Source of the DNA: Callaeas wilsoni
Taxonomy: Eukaryota > Chordata > Aves > Passeriformes > Callaeidae
DNA: 64,000 bases
Assembly (NCBI GenBank): GCA_013398955.1
Contig: VWPU01008545.1
Span: forward strand, 1 to 64,000
Direction: 5' to 3'
This document shows positions 35,693-48,530 of this stretch, piece by piece (position 1 is the stretch's first letter; each line of letters starts with the position of its first letter). Position numbers and translations under genes: made by a program. A model generated the notes under the pieces. That model did not search any database, was not told the origin of the DNA, and saw only the letters and a program-made list of their open reading frames with translations.

Positions 35693-36760
35693 TTATAAAA
35701 CCAAACTGATTTAGCAAACGTGTCATAAAATGTCAAGGAAAATCCAGTTTTATTTTTTATTATCAGATAATTCAAACCACTTTGTTCACCCATGGGTGAC
35801 ATCGACAGCCCCTGCACTGAATGGACCTCTAAAATCCATGGGACCACTCCCAGAATATGGGATTATTCAGGGTATCTTTGTGTCTGTGACCAAACTCCAC
35901 AAATCACCAGCGTTTGGTGGAACTGAAGAGCCCAATGGCTCTTTTGAGGCGCTTTTTGATCTTTTTGAACAAGAGTTAAAGTCAAGCTTGTGGACTTGCT
36001 GAGCCAAACCCTGCCCCGGCTCTGTGAACCTGAAGAGCTCTTGCAGTGATCGTTTGTCTGTTCCTGGGAGCCTCCGGACACCTGTGGGCTTAGCTTGGCT
36101 CTAATCCCAAAACTGATTGGAGCAGAAATTCCTTGACTGCAGCAAACTCCCTTTAATAGGGCTTTTATGATTTTAGTCATTTTTTAAATGGCATTAATTC
36201 ACATTTTCACCGCTTCAAGAGCTAAACTTGTGTCTTAAACTTGTGTCTTAAACTATGCATTAGACGTATGTTTTTGTTATTTAACTATGCATTACCTTCT
36301 TAGAAAGAATAAACTTGGTTTTTTCATTCAAATGCATGACTGGAGTTTTTCAAATTTACTCAATTCTAGATGTCTTAGTGGCTCCAGCCTCAAAAGAGAT
36401 GCAGATACAGCAAAATTTAAAAAAAAAAAAAAAAGAAAAGAGAGAGAGAGAGACAGAGAGACCAGCTAATTCAGTTAATAAAAATGATGAGCTGCTCTGC
36501 ATTGATTGTGGCCAGACTGATTCCAGCTTGGGTTCAGGTTTTCCTTGGCACGCAGTTCCCGGCATCGGGGCTGGCTTGGAAAGGAAGGGAGAATGGGAAG
36601 TACAATGGGGATGACGGGAATGGGCTCCCTAACATTCCCGGCGCTCCGGGCTCGGCAAACCCCTTTCAGTCTCGGTGCTTTTCCTTAAATCAGTGCCTGC
36701 TTTGGAGCAGCCTCTCCCGAGCAGCGATTCTCCCGCATTTATATGACACAAGCGCTGGAT
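35693..36760. other. CNKSR2 intron 1, no gene recognised
   Basis: Holds a 13-base direct duplication ('aaacttgtgtctt') at about 36223-36248 and an A16 run followed by (AG)n at 36419-36461. A GC-richer lead-in from about 36540 runs into the 25-bp array. No exon or RNA gene seen. Confidence 0.5.
36419..36461. repeat. A-run followed by (AG)n
   Basis: Sixteen A residues, then GAAAAG and an AG dinucleotide run interrupted by one C. It may be the tail of an unrecognised retroposon or a simple microsatellite. Confidence 0.85.
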
Positions 36761-37785
36761 GTGCCGAGCATCCTGCGGGATGGACGTGCCCAGCATCCTG
36801 CGGGATGGACGTGCCGAGCATCCTGCGGGATGGACGTGCCCAGCATCCTGCGGGATGGACGTGCCGAGCATCCTGCGGGATGGACGTGCCCAGCATCCTG
36901 CGGGATGGACCTGCCCAGCATCCTGCGGGATGGACCTGCCGAGCATCCTGCGGGATGGACCTGCCCAGCATCCTGCGGGATGGACGTGCCCAGCATCCTG
37001 CGGGATGGACGTGCCCAGCATCCTGCGGGATGGACGTGCCCAGCATCCTGCGGGATGGACGTGCCCAGCATCCTGCGGGATGGACGTGCCCAGCATCCTG
37101 CGGGATGGACGTGCCCAGCATCCTGCGGGATGGACGTGCCCAGCATCCTGCGGGATGGACGTGCCCAGCATCCTGCGGGATGGACGTGCCCAGCATCCTG
37201 CGGGATGGACGTGCCCAGCATCCTGCGGGATGGACGTGCCCAGCATCCTGCGGGATGGACGTGCCCAGCATCCTGCGGGATGGACGTGCCCAGCATCCTG
37301 CGGGATGGACGTGCCCAGCATCCTGCGGGATGGACGTGCCCAGCATCCTGCGGGATGGACGTGCCCAGCATCCTGCGGGATGGACGTGCCCAGCATCCTG
37401 CGGGATGGACGTGCCCAGCATCCTGCGGGATGGACGTGCCCAGCATCCTGCGGGATGGACGTGCCCAGCATCCTGCGGGATGGACGTGCCCAGCATCCTG
37501 CGGGATGGACGTGCCCAGCATCCTGCGGGATGGACGTGCCCAGCATCCTGCGGGATGGACGTGCCCAGCATCCTGCGGGATGGACGTGCCCAGCATCCTG
37601 CGGGATGGACGTGCCCAGCATCCTGCGGGATGGACGTGCCCAGCATCCTGCGGGATGGACGTGCCCAGCATCCTGCGGGATGGACGTGCCCAGCATCCTG
37701 CGGGATGGACGTGCCCAGCATCCTGCGGGATGGACCTGCCCAGCATCCTGCGGGATGGACGTGCCCAGCATCCTGCGGGATGGAC
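36761..37785. repeat. 25-bp minisatellite, 41 copies, hairpin in each unit
   Basis: The span is 1025 bases, exactly 41 x 25. Each unit carries CATCC-TGCG-GGATG, a 5-bp inverted repeat with a 4-base loop, and normally two CpGs. Copies 1-6 alternate between GTGCCG and GTGCCC starts (a 50-bp pattern). Copies 7-9 start CTGCC. Copies 10-39 are identical as read (750 bases). Copy 40 starts CTGCCC, and copy 41 is again the major type. A partial GTGCC follows at 37786. Open frames of 335-439 residues on both strands follow from the unit being 3n+1 long without stops. I reject them as genes. Confidence 0.98.
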
Positions 37786-40700
37786 GTGCCCGCGCTGCTC
37801 TGATTGTTATCCCTAAAAACGATTTGGCATCAGCATGGAAATGGGAAAGGAGGAGGAGCAGGCTGAGGAAGACATCAAACAGGCCAGATAGACAATTCTG
37901 GAACACTGTGTTTGAACAGCCAACTCTTTTGGAAGGGTACAGTTGGGTCTTTGCAAGAGACTGTGCAGAAAGTGCCGGCCTGGAATGTTGATCGTTCTCC
38001 TAAACTGGAGTTGCAAAGATCAAACAAACATCAAAACGAACCAAAAAAACCCTTCCTCAAGTACACTAAGCCAATAAGTGTAAGCACCACAAAGGAGAAT
38101 TGCAGCAAAGCGAAGAATCTTCTGCCACAGAACTCCTTGGAAAAGCTCTGACTGTCATCAGCTTTGTCAAAACTCTTTAGTGTTCCTTTTTGATAGTCCT
38201 GTTGGAAGGAAAGAATGAATTTTAGGCAGAAAATTATTCTAGTCGAGCAGCTCGTGTCCTCAGCCAAACTTCCAGTATCTCTTCCTACACTGGGAATCTG
38301 ACACTTTGTGACAAATGCCAAGGTGGAATTCCAAAACCTGCAGAGGTACTAAATTACAAACGCTGCTACGCTGTGCCTGGCTGCCACCTGGGGGTCACAG
38401 CAGCAGCTGGTGCCCCCGAATTTGGGAGAGTGGGAGGGCTCAGTGCCCTTTGGAAGGGACTCAGTTACTCTGGAGGTAAAACAGAGCCAGGGGACATCGT
38501 TCTCAGGGCAAGGTTAGCAGGTGATTGTCATATTTCCAGTGAACACCACGGAGACAGTGAAAACAATGGTCTCTTTGTGCACTGATTTCAGGTGTGGAGC
38601 TCCCAGAACTAAAGCCATGGGTGATGTCCAAAACCATAATGATTTCAGGGGCGTGTTGCTTAATATTGCCAAGAACTTTGCCAATTATCCCATTCTCCTA
38701 TTTCCCGTGGAAGGGAGAACTATCTCTTCATACCCAGCCCTAAACACAGAAATCCTTGTTTTTGCAATTTAATAGAGTAAAAATGCTGTGCTCAATTTCT
38801 TTTTAGTTCTGAACTGCACAGATCTTTGAGACACAAAATCACACTCAGTGTTAGCTGTTAACAGAGTGTGTAAAATTTGCTGGTTCCTCTCTTGGTACTC
38901 CCTGCATTATAGATTTTAATTAGCTCATGAATCTAGAGAGCACACTGGTTCTGTGTCTTGGTTCAAAACACACCACTCAGCCTGTCTCTTTTTCACTTGA
39001 ATAGGTGCATATAGTATTTTTTTCCTTTTTTCTGTAATAAATATATCAGAAAAGATTGCCACTTCACAAAGAGTACAGCTGTCTGCCCTGCCATGTGTTG
39101 ATTCCTCTGAGTTCAAAGAAAACTCCAGGCAATCCCCTGTGTTTCTTCATACACTTTATGATACCTCTAATCACAGAATAGATTTTATAGGAATTTCCAT
39201 CACATCTCTCCCTCTTGATTCTATTTTTTCCCAGCTGATGTAATCTCACAGACTTCATTTGTAGGTGCAGGGGAAAAGAAAGAGAAGAGCAAGAAATTAT
39301 TCTGACACTTTTTTTCCCAGGTTTCTACCATTTGTCAGCCCTTCCACTAATGGTTGTTACAAAATTAAAAGGCACAGTTAGAATGTGGAGCACTAACACA
39401 GTCTGAGTTACACAATTTTCACTTCAAGTTTTTGCATTTCTAACCAACAACTCCATTTTAAGTGTTCCATCAGGAGAAAATGGAAGTAAGCAATTAAGGG
39501 GGAGGAGAAAAAGGAATAAAATGATAACTAATTTGATTCCAGAAGACAGACTATTTGTTTATTTTACACTGATAGTTTCAAGGGCTTGTTCCTCAGTACA
39601 TTTTGTCTCAGAAGAGGGAGTGCTTCAAACACAGGAAGCAGCATCCCAGAATACTCCCTAAATGCAGGCTGATGGGCACGTTCTCTTCCTAAAATGCCTG
39701 CTCTTGCTCATCCTGAGTTCAGTAGCTGAATTCAGACTTCGGAGTTCAGCTGAAGCTGAATCAACTCCTGTAATCACCAGTTCACGAAGGTCTTCAGAAA
39801 TGCACAAAAGTCCGGTCAAAGCGGATTTCCCTGGACCAAGGCACGAAGCTGGAATGAGAACAGGACCTAATAAAACCCCGTGCTTGTTCTGAGAGGCAGA
39901 CACATAAATTATAAATGGGCCCTGCACTTTGCGGAAGGGGCTGCTGTGATAAGAGTCACGAAAGTGGGAACACAGAGCTCTGGGGAGAGGCCCCGGCACA
40001 AATCGATCCCAGCAGCAGAGGGGCTTTTAGGGGTGAGGCTGCCAAGAGAAATGACACAGGGATCACGAGGGGAGGCACGGATGAACAACTGCTGGACAAA
40101 ATAACTTGTCCGTGCTGAGAATCAGGAAAAAGTGGATTTCAAATCTCAGAGAGCAGTGCTCAGAAACAGGGCAGTTTCTATGGTTCTCTGGCGGTTCCCT
40201 CGGACCTTGTGGGTGTCCCTTTGGAAAGAGGACAACTCCAGGGAAGGTCAGCTCAGAAACAAAATGACAGAATGTACTTTTCTCTATGGGTTTTCAAGAC
40301 ATGTCTTTTTCTAAATCAAAAACGCTCCCAAGTGACCACATGGTTTCTCATTTCCAGAAGAAAAAATCCCCAGATTTAAAAGTAACCTTCAGCAGTATTA
40401 TAATCCAGTTGTTTGCTTTTCTGGGAAGGCAGTATTGTTTACTTCAGATACATCTGGTGCACTGTTGTGGTCAGTAGCTCCCACTGAGTGTCTACAACAT
40501 CTTCACTGGGGTGTTAATTCTTGAATTAATTTGGCTCAGTTAGGAACATCTACAATTCACATTGAATTTCACAAGTATGACTTGGCCAATTTTCCTGATA
40601 TAGGCTGGACCTTTTTGCATGAGGAATTACCTCTCTCAGCAACAGGACTTCATTCCAAAGAAGTACCTGTGATTTAATACAATCCTTTGACATTTGGGTC

Positions 40701-43226
40701 ATCTGCCTGAAAAATTAAGACTGGTTTAGTTTACAACTGAAATTCCCCATCATCACATTACCAGTTTGGCAGATCTGATCGTTTTTACTGAGTTAATTTC
40801 CCTCTCAAAAGAAGTTCTTTTTTACTGACTTTTTAAGTTTGTTCTGGCTGCTGGCAAGAATTCAGTAGTGCTTCAGATATTAATGTTTATTTTTTAAATA
40901 AGTTTGTCCTTTAGGAAAAAAAATTAAAGGTACATGTGGCTCCTTAAACATTGTAGGTCTAAGTGTTGTGTGACAGTGGAGAGACCTCTCTTTTTAGTTT
41001 TACACAGTTTAAATTTGAATTTGTTCAAATGGGTTTTGACCAGTTAATTTGTCTTGACAGCTCTCAGGGTCACATGTAGTTTATTCCCATAGGTGCCTTG
41101 TTCTGTAGGAGAGTAAAATGCATTTGTCTCATCCAGTTGCCTTTGATTTCCGTATTTCTGTGAGTAACTTTGAAATCATAAGAATTATGAGAATTGTATT
41201 AAATAAAATGTAAAATAGAATAAATAAAATGCCTGTATTTCCTTAAAGTCTAGCCTGAAAGATCCTCTGGTGGACAAAACGACCACTGAGTGTATCAAAT
41301 GTTGGAAACTTCTGATGTTACTGCACCCATAAAGAAGGAACATTTCTTCCTTTAGTTCGTAACCAGTCTCAAATATTTTCATAGAAGTATTTACATTATG
41401 GTTATGGAATTTCTATGTGTGGGAGGAGGCTCAATTTCCCTCAAATGATGATATTCCGTCATTGGAGGACATCAAGTTACTCTAAAGGAAGCAAATCAGA
41501 AAGCACATGAAGAAATGGTTCATTTTGTGTGGGCAGAAAGTATCAGTATTAGAAAGTATTGCTCTCTAAAAATATATTGAATCCTAAACTAAGCTCTGAG
41601 GGCACAGAAAATCTTTGAAAACGAGGTGCATGAAGAGAGTGTCTTTTAATGTCACAGCTGTTTGTAAAATGAAAGCAAATAACGAGCAGAGTTTCCTCAC
41701 CCCAGACACCTCGTGAAGCTCGTGACAACAGAAAATGGGTGACTAGAACACGCAGGAGCTTTGTAAAAATATGTCCATAAATTGATTAAAACCAAACCAG
41801 AAGCTGAGGCACCATTCCAAATGGCAGGGGATTTTTCCTGCCATGGGTGTGGGAGCCATTCATCCTCCGCTGCAGCCTTTGCTGTTGCTGTCAGCTGTGT
41901 TCTCCCACACACAAAGGAGCATCGTTCCCTGGGACAGCAAACCGCACATCAGCACATGCTATGCAAATCACAGCCACTCAAAACCCTCTCCCTCTATAGA
42001 GGAATATTCAGCGAATCATCTCTCTTAATAACAGGCGTCTACAGCTGCCAAGAGGTCTGTCATTGTACCGAAATTCAAAGAATTCAGTGTCTGCAAAGAA
42101 GGAGCTCATGGGATTGCACGTGAGTGGCAGTGACAGTGGGAAACACAGTCAGGCTACAGCACAAATTGGAATTATATGACAAAAAAGGCTTTATCTCACA
42201 GCCCTTCCAACAGTTTTCTTTAAAACACTTTCTACTCCAAGAACCCAGACAGGTGTTTCTATCTGTAGAGAAGAAAAGATGTAAATGGATTTTAGATGTA
42301 CAAGTCCCCTGAAACTTAGTGGAGTTCAGGATCTTGCTCACACAGCAAATGTGAACTTCAGCTCAGGTTCCCCTGGCCTGAATCCCACACAAAGTGAACA
42401 CCTTTCACTTTGAAGCTGGGAGCAAAAGTCAGTGCACTTAATGAAGGACAATCAGTTCACATCAAGATCACCACAGCAAGCAAACCATGCAGCCCGTGTG
42501 TTTTCAGGGGAAAAAAACCTCACTACAGAGGACAGAGGTATCTGGCATTTTTCCAGAATAATGAAGGCAGTAAAACCAGTAACATCTGCCCAGAAAAAGG
42601 AGGATATTAAATAAGTATTTAGAATAATTAAAGAGAAGCAGATGCATAATGAATGACTGTGAAAGGTGGGACGGTAATCAATAAAATACTGAAGGAGAAG
42701 TGCAGAAAAAACAAGATTACATCATGAGGGTGAGATCTCTGCTGTGCACCTGGGGGATTCTAACAGGATCATGTTTGCAACTGGAAAAGAACAGACAGAA
42801 GGTTATGCAGTGAAAGCCTGAATTTCTACTGCTGCATCAAGTTCTCAGCCTTGAACTGGGAAAAGAGTGATTTACCTGATACCAAAGGCAATCAGAGACA
42901 ACTGTGTTTAATAAAACCAAAATAGCAGCTGACAATATCTGCCCTCATTGACTGGTAACTTCTATCAAGACAGAATTTACTGAAACAACTTTCCAGCCCT
43001 TCAGTTCACTGTTTCACAGGAGAAGCTTTCCTAACTCAAACTCTCAGGAATGAACCGAAGAACTAAAGCTAACTCTCAGAGGAAAAATGATCTGGATATA
43101 TTGTATTTATTTCCAACAGGCACACTGATTGACATATAACCTTTAAAATGGGAGGCAGAGTGTTAAAAGCCACATTAGTGTTTCAGGGATCCACATTCCG
43201 TATAAATACCTGCTGGGTTACAGCAG
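37786..43226. other. CNKSR2 intron 1, no gene recognised
   Basis: About 5.4 kb of AT-rich intron. Open frames are short and share no recognisable domain. No exon, RNA gene or clear transposon seen. Confidence 0.5.
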
Positions 43227-43278
43227 CTGAAGAGGACTCAGTGATTTTGAGGGCTTTTCCAGCCTCCATGATACCATG
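43227..43278 (+). mobile_element. Old CR1 3' tail
   Basis: 'aggactcagtgattttgagg', 'gcttttccagcctccatg' and 'ataccatgac' line up with the CR1 ending (ggactcgatgatcttggagg / tcttttccaacctt / attctatgat) at roughly three quarters of positions. The divergence implies an older copy than the others. Confidence 0.45.
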
Positions 43279-46200
43279 ACCACAGTTTTGACAAGCAGCT
43301 GCATATCTTCAGGGTCTGCTCCCGTGGAAAGTCGGTTCTGAAAATTCTCTGGGTTAGTTTGGCCACTCTAAATGGCATGGGTTTAACCCAGAGTTTTTTG
43401 ACAGTCCAGTTAAGGAAAAGCCACCACCTAGAAATGTGGTGGGGGAAGGATGAATAAGCTCTGAAAGAGGATAAAGAAACCTGATGGAAACACGATAAAT
43501 CCATCTGTTGGTGCCTCTTAATGTGTCACTGAAACACCCTGAATTCCACATCCAACCCTTGGACTCAGATCCTAACGCGTTTAGATGATCTTGGATTTCT
43601 CCTTTGTTCTTCTAATGAATCTTCAGGCTTGAGGGCTCTTCACAAGCTCTGCAGCGTCCATCCTAACACTGACAGTACCTGATCCTGGTGACGGAAGCCT
43701 GAAGTCTGACAAGGATGGTCCCTAGGACATAAAATGGCCTTTTGGTTTGTTCATCTGAGATGGGAGATGGCTGGAAGTGCTGACACAAAAACGAGAGCTC
43801 TCACAGGCAACATAAAATATCCATGGGAGGAGTGGAAACCCACACTAGGTGGAAGGGAGGAAGGGGAGCTGAAGAGGTTTGTGTCCTTGTCAGCTTTCCA
43901 GGTAAAGGCAGTGAGGGAATTCTGAGCAGTCTCCAGCTCAGCAGAGCAAAGACTCCTGGTGCTGCCTTCTCTTGAGAAGGAAAAGCGTGCAAGGCTGGCT
44001 TTCCAGAGGTATTTCCACAGGAGAGGCTCTGCAGGAGTGCTGTGGCAACATGCCTTCCAAACTTCATCTGGATCCTTCGGTCTGACAGATAAAGTGTGTG
44101 CTTAGGTGGCTTTCACAGCTCGTTTCAGTCCAGTCCAGTGGGTTACACATGAAAATTGCTTTCAACAGCCCTGTCACGTCCCGGTGGCTCAGCAGCCACT
44201 CTCACAGTGGGGTAATGGCAAACCATCAGTGCCTTGGCCAGGGCTGTGTCCCTGGAAAGTGTCCCACAGGTTGTGCTCCCATTATTGTGCATTTCCACCA
44301 CCAGACCTCCATGATCTATCCAAAGACCAGGTTGTTCAAATTAACTTTTTACAATTGGCTCCACTGGAAACAAATGGGTCAGTTATTTCCTCTCATACCT
44401 TGTTGGCTTCTACCATGTTTCTCTTGGTGTTTAAGGCAATGGATGAGGAGAATAATGTGGCTGCTATGAAATGCAAATTCATGTGCATATGTGGATAATT
44501 TATACACTTTCTTTTTGCAAAGCTGAGACAAAAGAACAAAAGCACAATTTGATTTCATAAAGATGTCACAAAAGAAAGGGACAGCTAGTTGTTTAATTCT
44601 TTAAAAATCCATTGTCTTTTCTACCTATGAAACCCAGAAATATTCCACAATACAGCCAAGTAGCCTGTAAAATACATACTATTTGACAAAATATAGTTTT
44701 CAAAAGAAACATTTTCCAGTGCCAAATCAGCACAGGACACCTTCTAAGAACAATGATGTTACTGTTTAGGGGGAAGATTATTTCCTTTTTACTAGGCTAC
44801 AGAATTGTGAACTTTGACTTTCAGCTCTTCAGTTCTGACCTCGAGAGGTACCAGTGAGAGCACAGATGGATGATGTGGCAGCGACTTTCTGAAGTGCTAC
44901 GCAGAAAAATAAATCAATATTTATGAAATTGTCTCTCTCTCCCTGGAAGATAAAATTATGCTGAACTTCAATGCTTCCTGCAAAGTTCTTGGCTGTGGAA
45001 AAACGATCAAAATTATCTAGCAGATGATGTCTTTTTTCATAAAACTAGTGAGGAAGTAAGATTAAGTATGCCTCTACTATTTTTGATAATGTCGGCTCCT
45101 ATTCCATCTTGTTACTCCTGACAGCAAGTAAATATTTAATAGCACTCAAAAGGTAAGTTGTCTGGAAAGAAGGAACAACATAAATATGTAAGTGAGAGTT
45201 GAGTACTGAGCTCCTCAGTCTTTGGAAAAAGTCTTACAGTGAACCTCGATAATGCAGTCCTGTCCTATTGATAACTGCATGGTCACAGCCCTGTCAAAGC
45301 CGAATTCATGTCCTGAGAGTTGCACAGCTAAAGGACCGCTTCTTGGATTGCTGCAAAGATATAGATATAGATGATATAGATGTAGATATACGTATGTGTG
45401 TGGGTGTGTTTGTACATCTAAATATATGTGTGTGTGTTCATCCCTGTATCTCAATATTGCCATACATATTTGTGTTGACAGAGTTTAATACACACATTCC
45501 TGTGACTTGATAATGTCCAAAGTTTTATCTTCCTGCTTTTAAATTAGGCAGATTCAATTAAAGCCATACCAGAACAATCTGGCTGATCCAAAGGCAAATA
45601 CGTTTGGTTTTGTCTGTTTCCCACCATTGAATTTGTCTCCATCCCATCATCTGCAGCAGCGAGGGTTTAGAGTTTTTCCCTCTCTCCAGTGAAATTCTTC
45701 CACTTGAGATAGGATGCTTCCATCTTTTTCTTTTCTATTCTTTTTCTGAGCTTCTTTCTCCCCACATAATTTGAAAGAAAATGAAAGCCAGGCAAGTAAA
45801 ACAGTGTCTTGTCTCTATCCTATTTGCCCAGCACTGGTTTCTATCTTGTACATCTTAAAGTTTTAAAGTAGCATTTAAAAAATCCAGAGAAAAGAAACTC
45901 TGTGCCATGAGTCTGGCAGTGTTTCTGCACCAGGCTGAAGTGAACTGGTGGGTGGTGCTCACCCATGTTGAGGTGAGGAAATTCCCATCAGTCTGTCCAT
46001 GCTATCCACCCAGCGTGTTGTAAATGTTAACGTTGGACAAATCCTGATTTTAAAGGCTCATTCGTTTATTTGGGGTTTGCTTTCTTCTCAAACATAGATT
46101 TGTTTTGATTCTCTCAGGCTTTTGGAAAGGATATGTCCATGTGCAAATACCACTATTTTAAATATACTACCAAAATTGCTTGGCTCCAAGAAACCATATT

Positions 46201-47419
46201 TTGATGATTATGTTGCATGATGGATCCCAGCCTAACACTGAGCTGCTCTTGGAAAATACGATCAATGTGCTCAGGTATTCAGGCCTTAAACATCCAATAT
46301 CCTGAGCACACAGAAACAGTTCAGGGCAGAAAAGAGCCTGAAGATTATGAGCAGTTCTCCCTGCAGCCTCCAGAAAGCTGCTTGGAAAAATACTCCAGAG
46401 CCTCTTTGATCTCCAATACGCAGAGAAAGGTGTGAGGGGACGGTTCTGAAAAACTCTGGGTTTTCATTACCACCTCCGGCTCTTTTAGCAAGAGCTGCAG
46501 CACTTGTCACTGATTAAATAACACACTGGGTCATTTAGTTAATTGCCTGGGTCTCTAAGATAAACAAAATCACTTGAGCAAAACTTGCTGCTGATTTTTA
46601 CATGGATTTGAGGTATATGATAGCGGGCTTTTTGGTGTGGATTTAAAACATAATTTTCCTTAAATAATTAACATTTTTAAAATTATCTTATTGCACACTA
46701 AATACTGCACGTTGTGCTGACAGCACCAAGGTGATGTCGAGAAAAGACACTTTAAATACATAAATCTGAATAGTCACAGCCTCAGCATGCTTCTCCTCAA
46801 GGTCTCCATTTCTAAATAACCTATTCATGTTGATGCCTTAGGATTTTAGCTTTTATATTGCCATGTATTTGTAATCCTGCAACTCTTTAGTGTATAACTC
46901 TGAGCTCCATACAGAGTGTGAGCAACTGCTTTTCCCATTTTGGTCAGACACAACAATTCTTCTCCAGGCCTGAGAATCAAGGACACCTCACGGTCTCAGG
47001 CGCCGAGAAATGGAAACAAAAGTGAGTTGGGGGAGCAAACTGAGAGAATGGGACTGCACTGCCTGAAGCTGGAATTGCACAATTAACCTCTGATAGGCAA
47101 ACGGACAGAACTTCTATCTGTCCCAAAAACGTGTGGCTGTGTCCATCCTGGGTGCAGTCTCTGCGAGACTCCTGCACTGCCCAAGGTGCACCCTGTGAAG
47201 GCCTTTCCATAAATCCCTGCCCTTTATCCTTTATCTGTGCCCAGCCTCTGTTCCAGGGCAGCCTCTACAAGGTATCGATGTGAACAAGCTCCATGCATTT
47301 TGCTGTGCTAAAATATTCTGTGTAGGATATGGAAAATACAAGCACACTTCCAGCACATAATGCTGTTTGGAAACTGGATCTCTCCAGAGGCAATTCCTGC
47401 CTTCTTAATTTCATGTTCC
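43279..47419. other. CNKSR2 intron 1, no gene recognised
   Basis: Contains a GATATA/GTGTGT-type simple repeat at 45356-45440 (listed). Otherwise AT-rich intron without a recognisable exon or RNA gene. An NRSE-like half motif near 46730 was considered and rejected. Confidence 0.5.
45356..45440. repeat. Imperfect (GATATA)n and (GT)n microsatellite
   Basis: Runs of 'agatatagat' variants are followed by 'gtatgtgtgtggg' and 'atatatgtgtgtgtg'. It is a compound simple repeat. Confidence 0.85.
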
Positions 47420-47640
47420 TATTTAGATTAAATATCAGAGGGAAATCCTTCCCTGTGAGGGTGGGGAGGCCCTGGCACAGCTGCCCAGAGCAGCTGTGGC
47501 TGCCCCATCCCTGGAAGTGTCCAAGGCCAGGTTGGACAGGGCTTGGAGCAACCTGGGATAGTGGGAGGTGTCTCTGCCCATGGCAGGGGGTGGGATGGGA
47601 TGATCTCCGACGTTTCTTCTACCCCAAAGCATCCTCGGAT
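47420..47640 (+). mobile_element. CR1 LINE 3' end fragment
   Basis: 'cttccctgtgagggtgggg', 'aggccctggcacagctgccc', 'gctgccccatccctggaag', 'tgtccaaggccaggttgg' and 'gtgtctctgcccatggc' mark the CR1 tail. The last ~40 bases ('gatctccgacgtttcttc', 'accccaaagcatcctc') are more diverged than in other copies. A 9-bp tandem repeat follows almost directly. Confidence 0.9.
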
Positions 47641-47652
47641 GCAGGGCCACGG

Positions 47653-47692
47653 CAGGAAATTCAGGAAATTCAGGAAATTCAGGAAATTCAGG
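47653..47692. repeat. 9-bp tandem repeat, 4+ copies, next to CR1 end
   Basis: CAGGAAATT is repeated four times plus a partial copy, about a dozen bases after the CR1 3' end. Short tandem repeats at CR1 3' ends are usual, but the family norm is an 8-base ATTCTATG-type end, so this looks like a separate local expansion. Confidence 0.9.
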
Positions 47693-47892
47693 TCTGTGTC
47701 TGAGGATGAGGATACACACATGTATCTGTAGATGCACATACACGCACGTACACACACGTGTTCAGTCACACACACACCCGTTTATCCAGACACATCCATG
47801 CCTCAGCAGAAAGAATGCCAACAAAGTGTGGGGGCCCAAACTGTGCCCAAAAGGAGTGGGAAGAGCAGTGCCATGAGTGACTGCATGGAGGG

Positions 47893-48455
47893 GGCCGGGA
47901 TGTGAGCCCGGAGCCGGGAGGGGAGCCCGGAGCGGGGCTGTGAGCCCGGGGCCGGGATGTGAGCCCGGAGCCGGGAGGGGAGCCCGGAGCGGGGCTGTGA
48001 GCCCGGGGCCGGGATGTGAGCCCGGAGCCGGGAGGGGAGCCCGGAGCGGGGCTGTGAGCCCGGGGCCGGGATGTGAGCCCGGAGCCGGGAGGGGAGCCCG
48101 GAGCGGGGCTGTGAGCCCGGGGCCGGGATGTGAGCCCGGAGCCGGGAGGGGAGCCCGGAGCGGGGCTGTGAGCCCGGGGCCGGGATGTGAGCCCGGAGCC
48201 GGGAGGGGAGCCCGGAGCGGGGCTGTGAGCCCGGGGCCGGGATGTGAGCCCGGAGCCGGGAGGGGAGCCCGGAGCGGGGCTGTGAGCCCGGGGCCGGGAT
48301 GTGAGCCCGGAGCCGGGAGGGGAGCCCGGAGCGGGGCTGTGAGCCCGGGGCCGGGATGTGAGCCCGGAGCCGGGAGGGGAGCCCGGAGCGGGGCTGTGAG
48401 CCCGGGGCCGGGATGTGAGCCCGGAGCCGGGAGGTGAGCCTGGAGCCGGGATGAG
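47893..48455. repeat. 19-bp monomer / 57-bp higher-order minisatellite, 9 HOR copies
   Basis: Nine 57-base units start at 47894, 47951, 48008 and so on and appear identical. Each is three related 19-base monomers: GCCGGGATGTGAGCCCGGA, GCCGGGAGGGGAGCCCGGA and GCGGGGCTGTGAGCCCGGG. Two more monomers and a partial one follow from 48407 with private changes. Adjacent monomers create CCCGGAGCCGGG inverted repeats. Since 57 is a multiple of three, each frame gives a constant 19-residue repeat: glycine-, alanine- and proline-rich on the + strand and proline-rich on the minus strand. This explains frames up to 378 residues; I do not support a protein. Confidence 0.97.
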
Positions 48456-48530
48456 GCACGGCTGCTGCAGGCAGCCAGGGCGGTGGAAATGAAAGAGCCT
48501 CGTGTAAGGAGGCACCTGGGCCATGGCCAT

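Noticed and set aside
36484..37991. Long open frames (335-439 residues) on both strands across the 25-bp array
   Set aside because: Five overlapping frames on both strands share one periodic sequence. The unit is 25 bases (3n+1) with no stop codon in any phase, so all frames stay open automatically. There is no domain, splice signal or start context.
46720..46745. NRSE/RE1-like site 'gacagcaccaaggtgatg'
   Set aside because: Only the left half (CAGCACC) agrees with the REST consensus. The right half lacks the GGACAG core. The same holds for 'ccagcaccatggtgg' near 16530.
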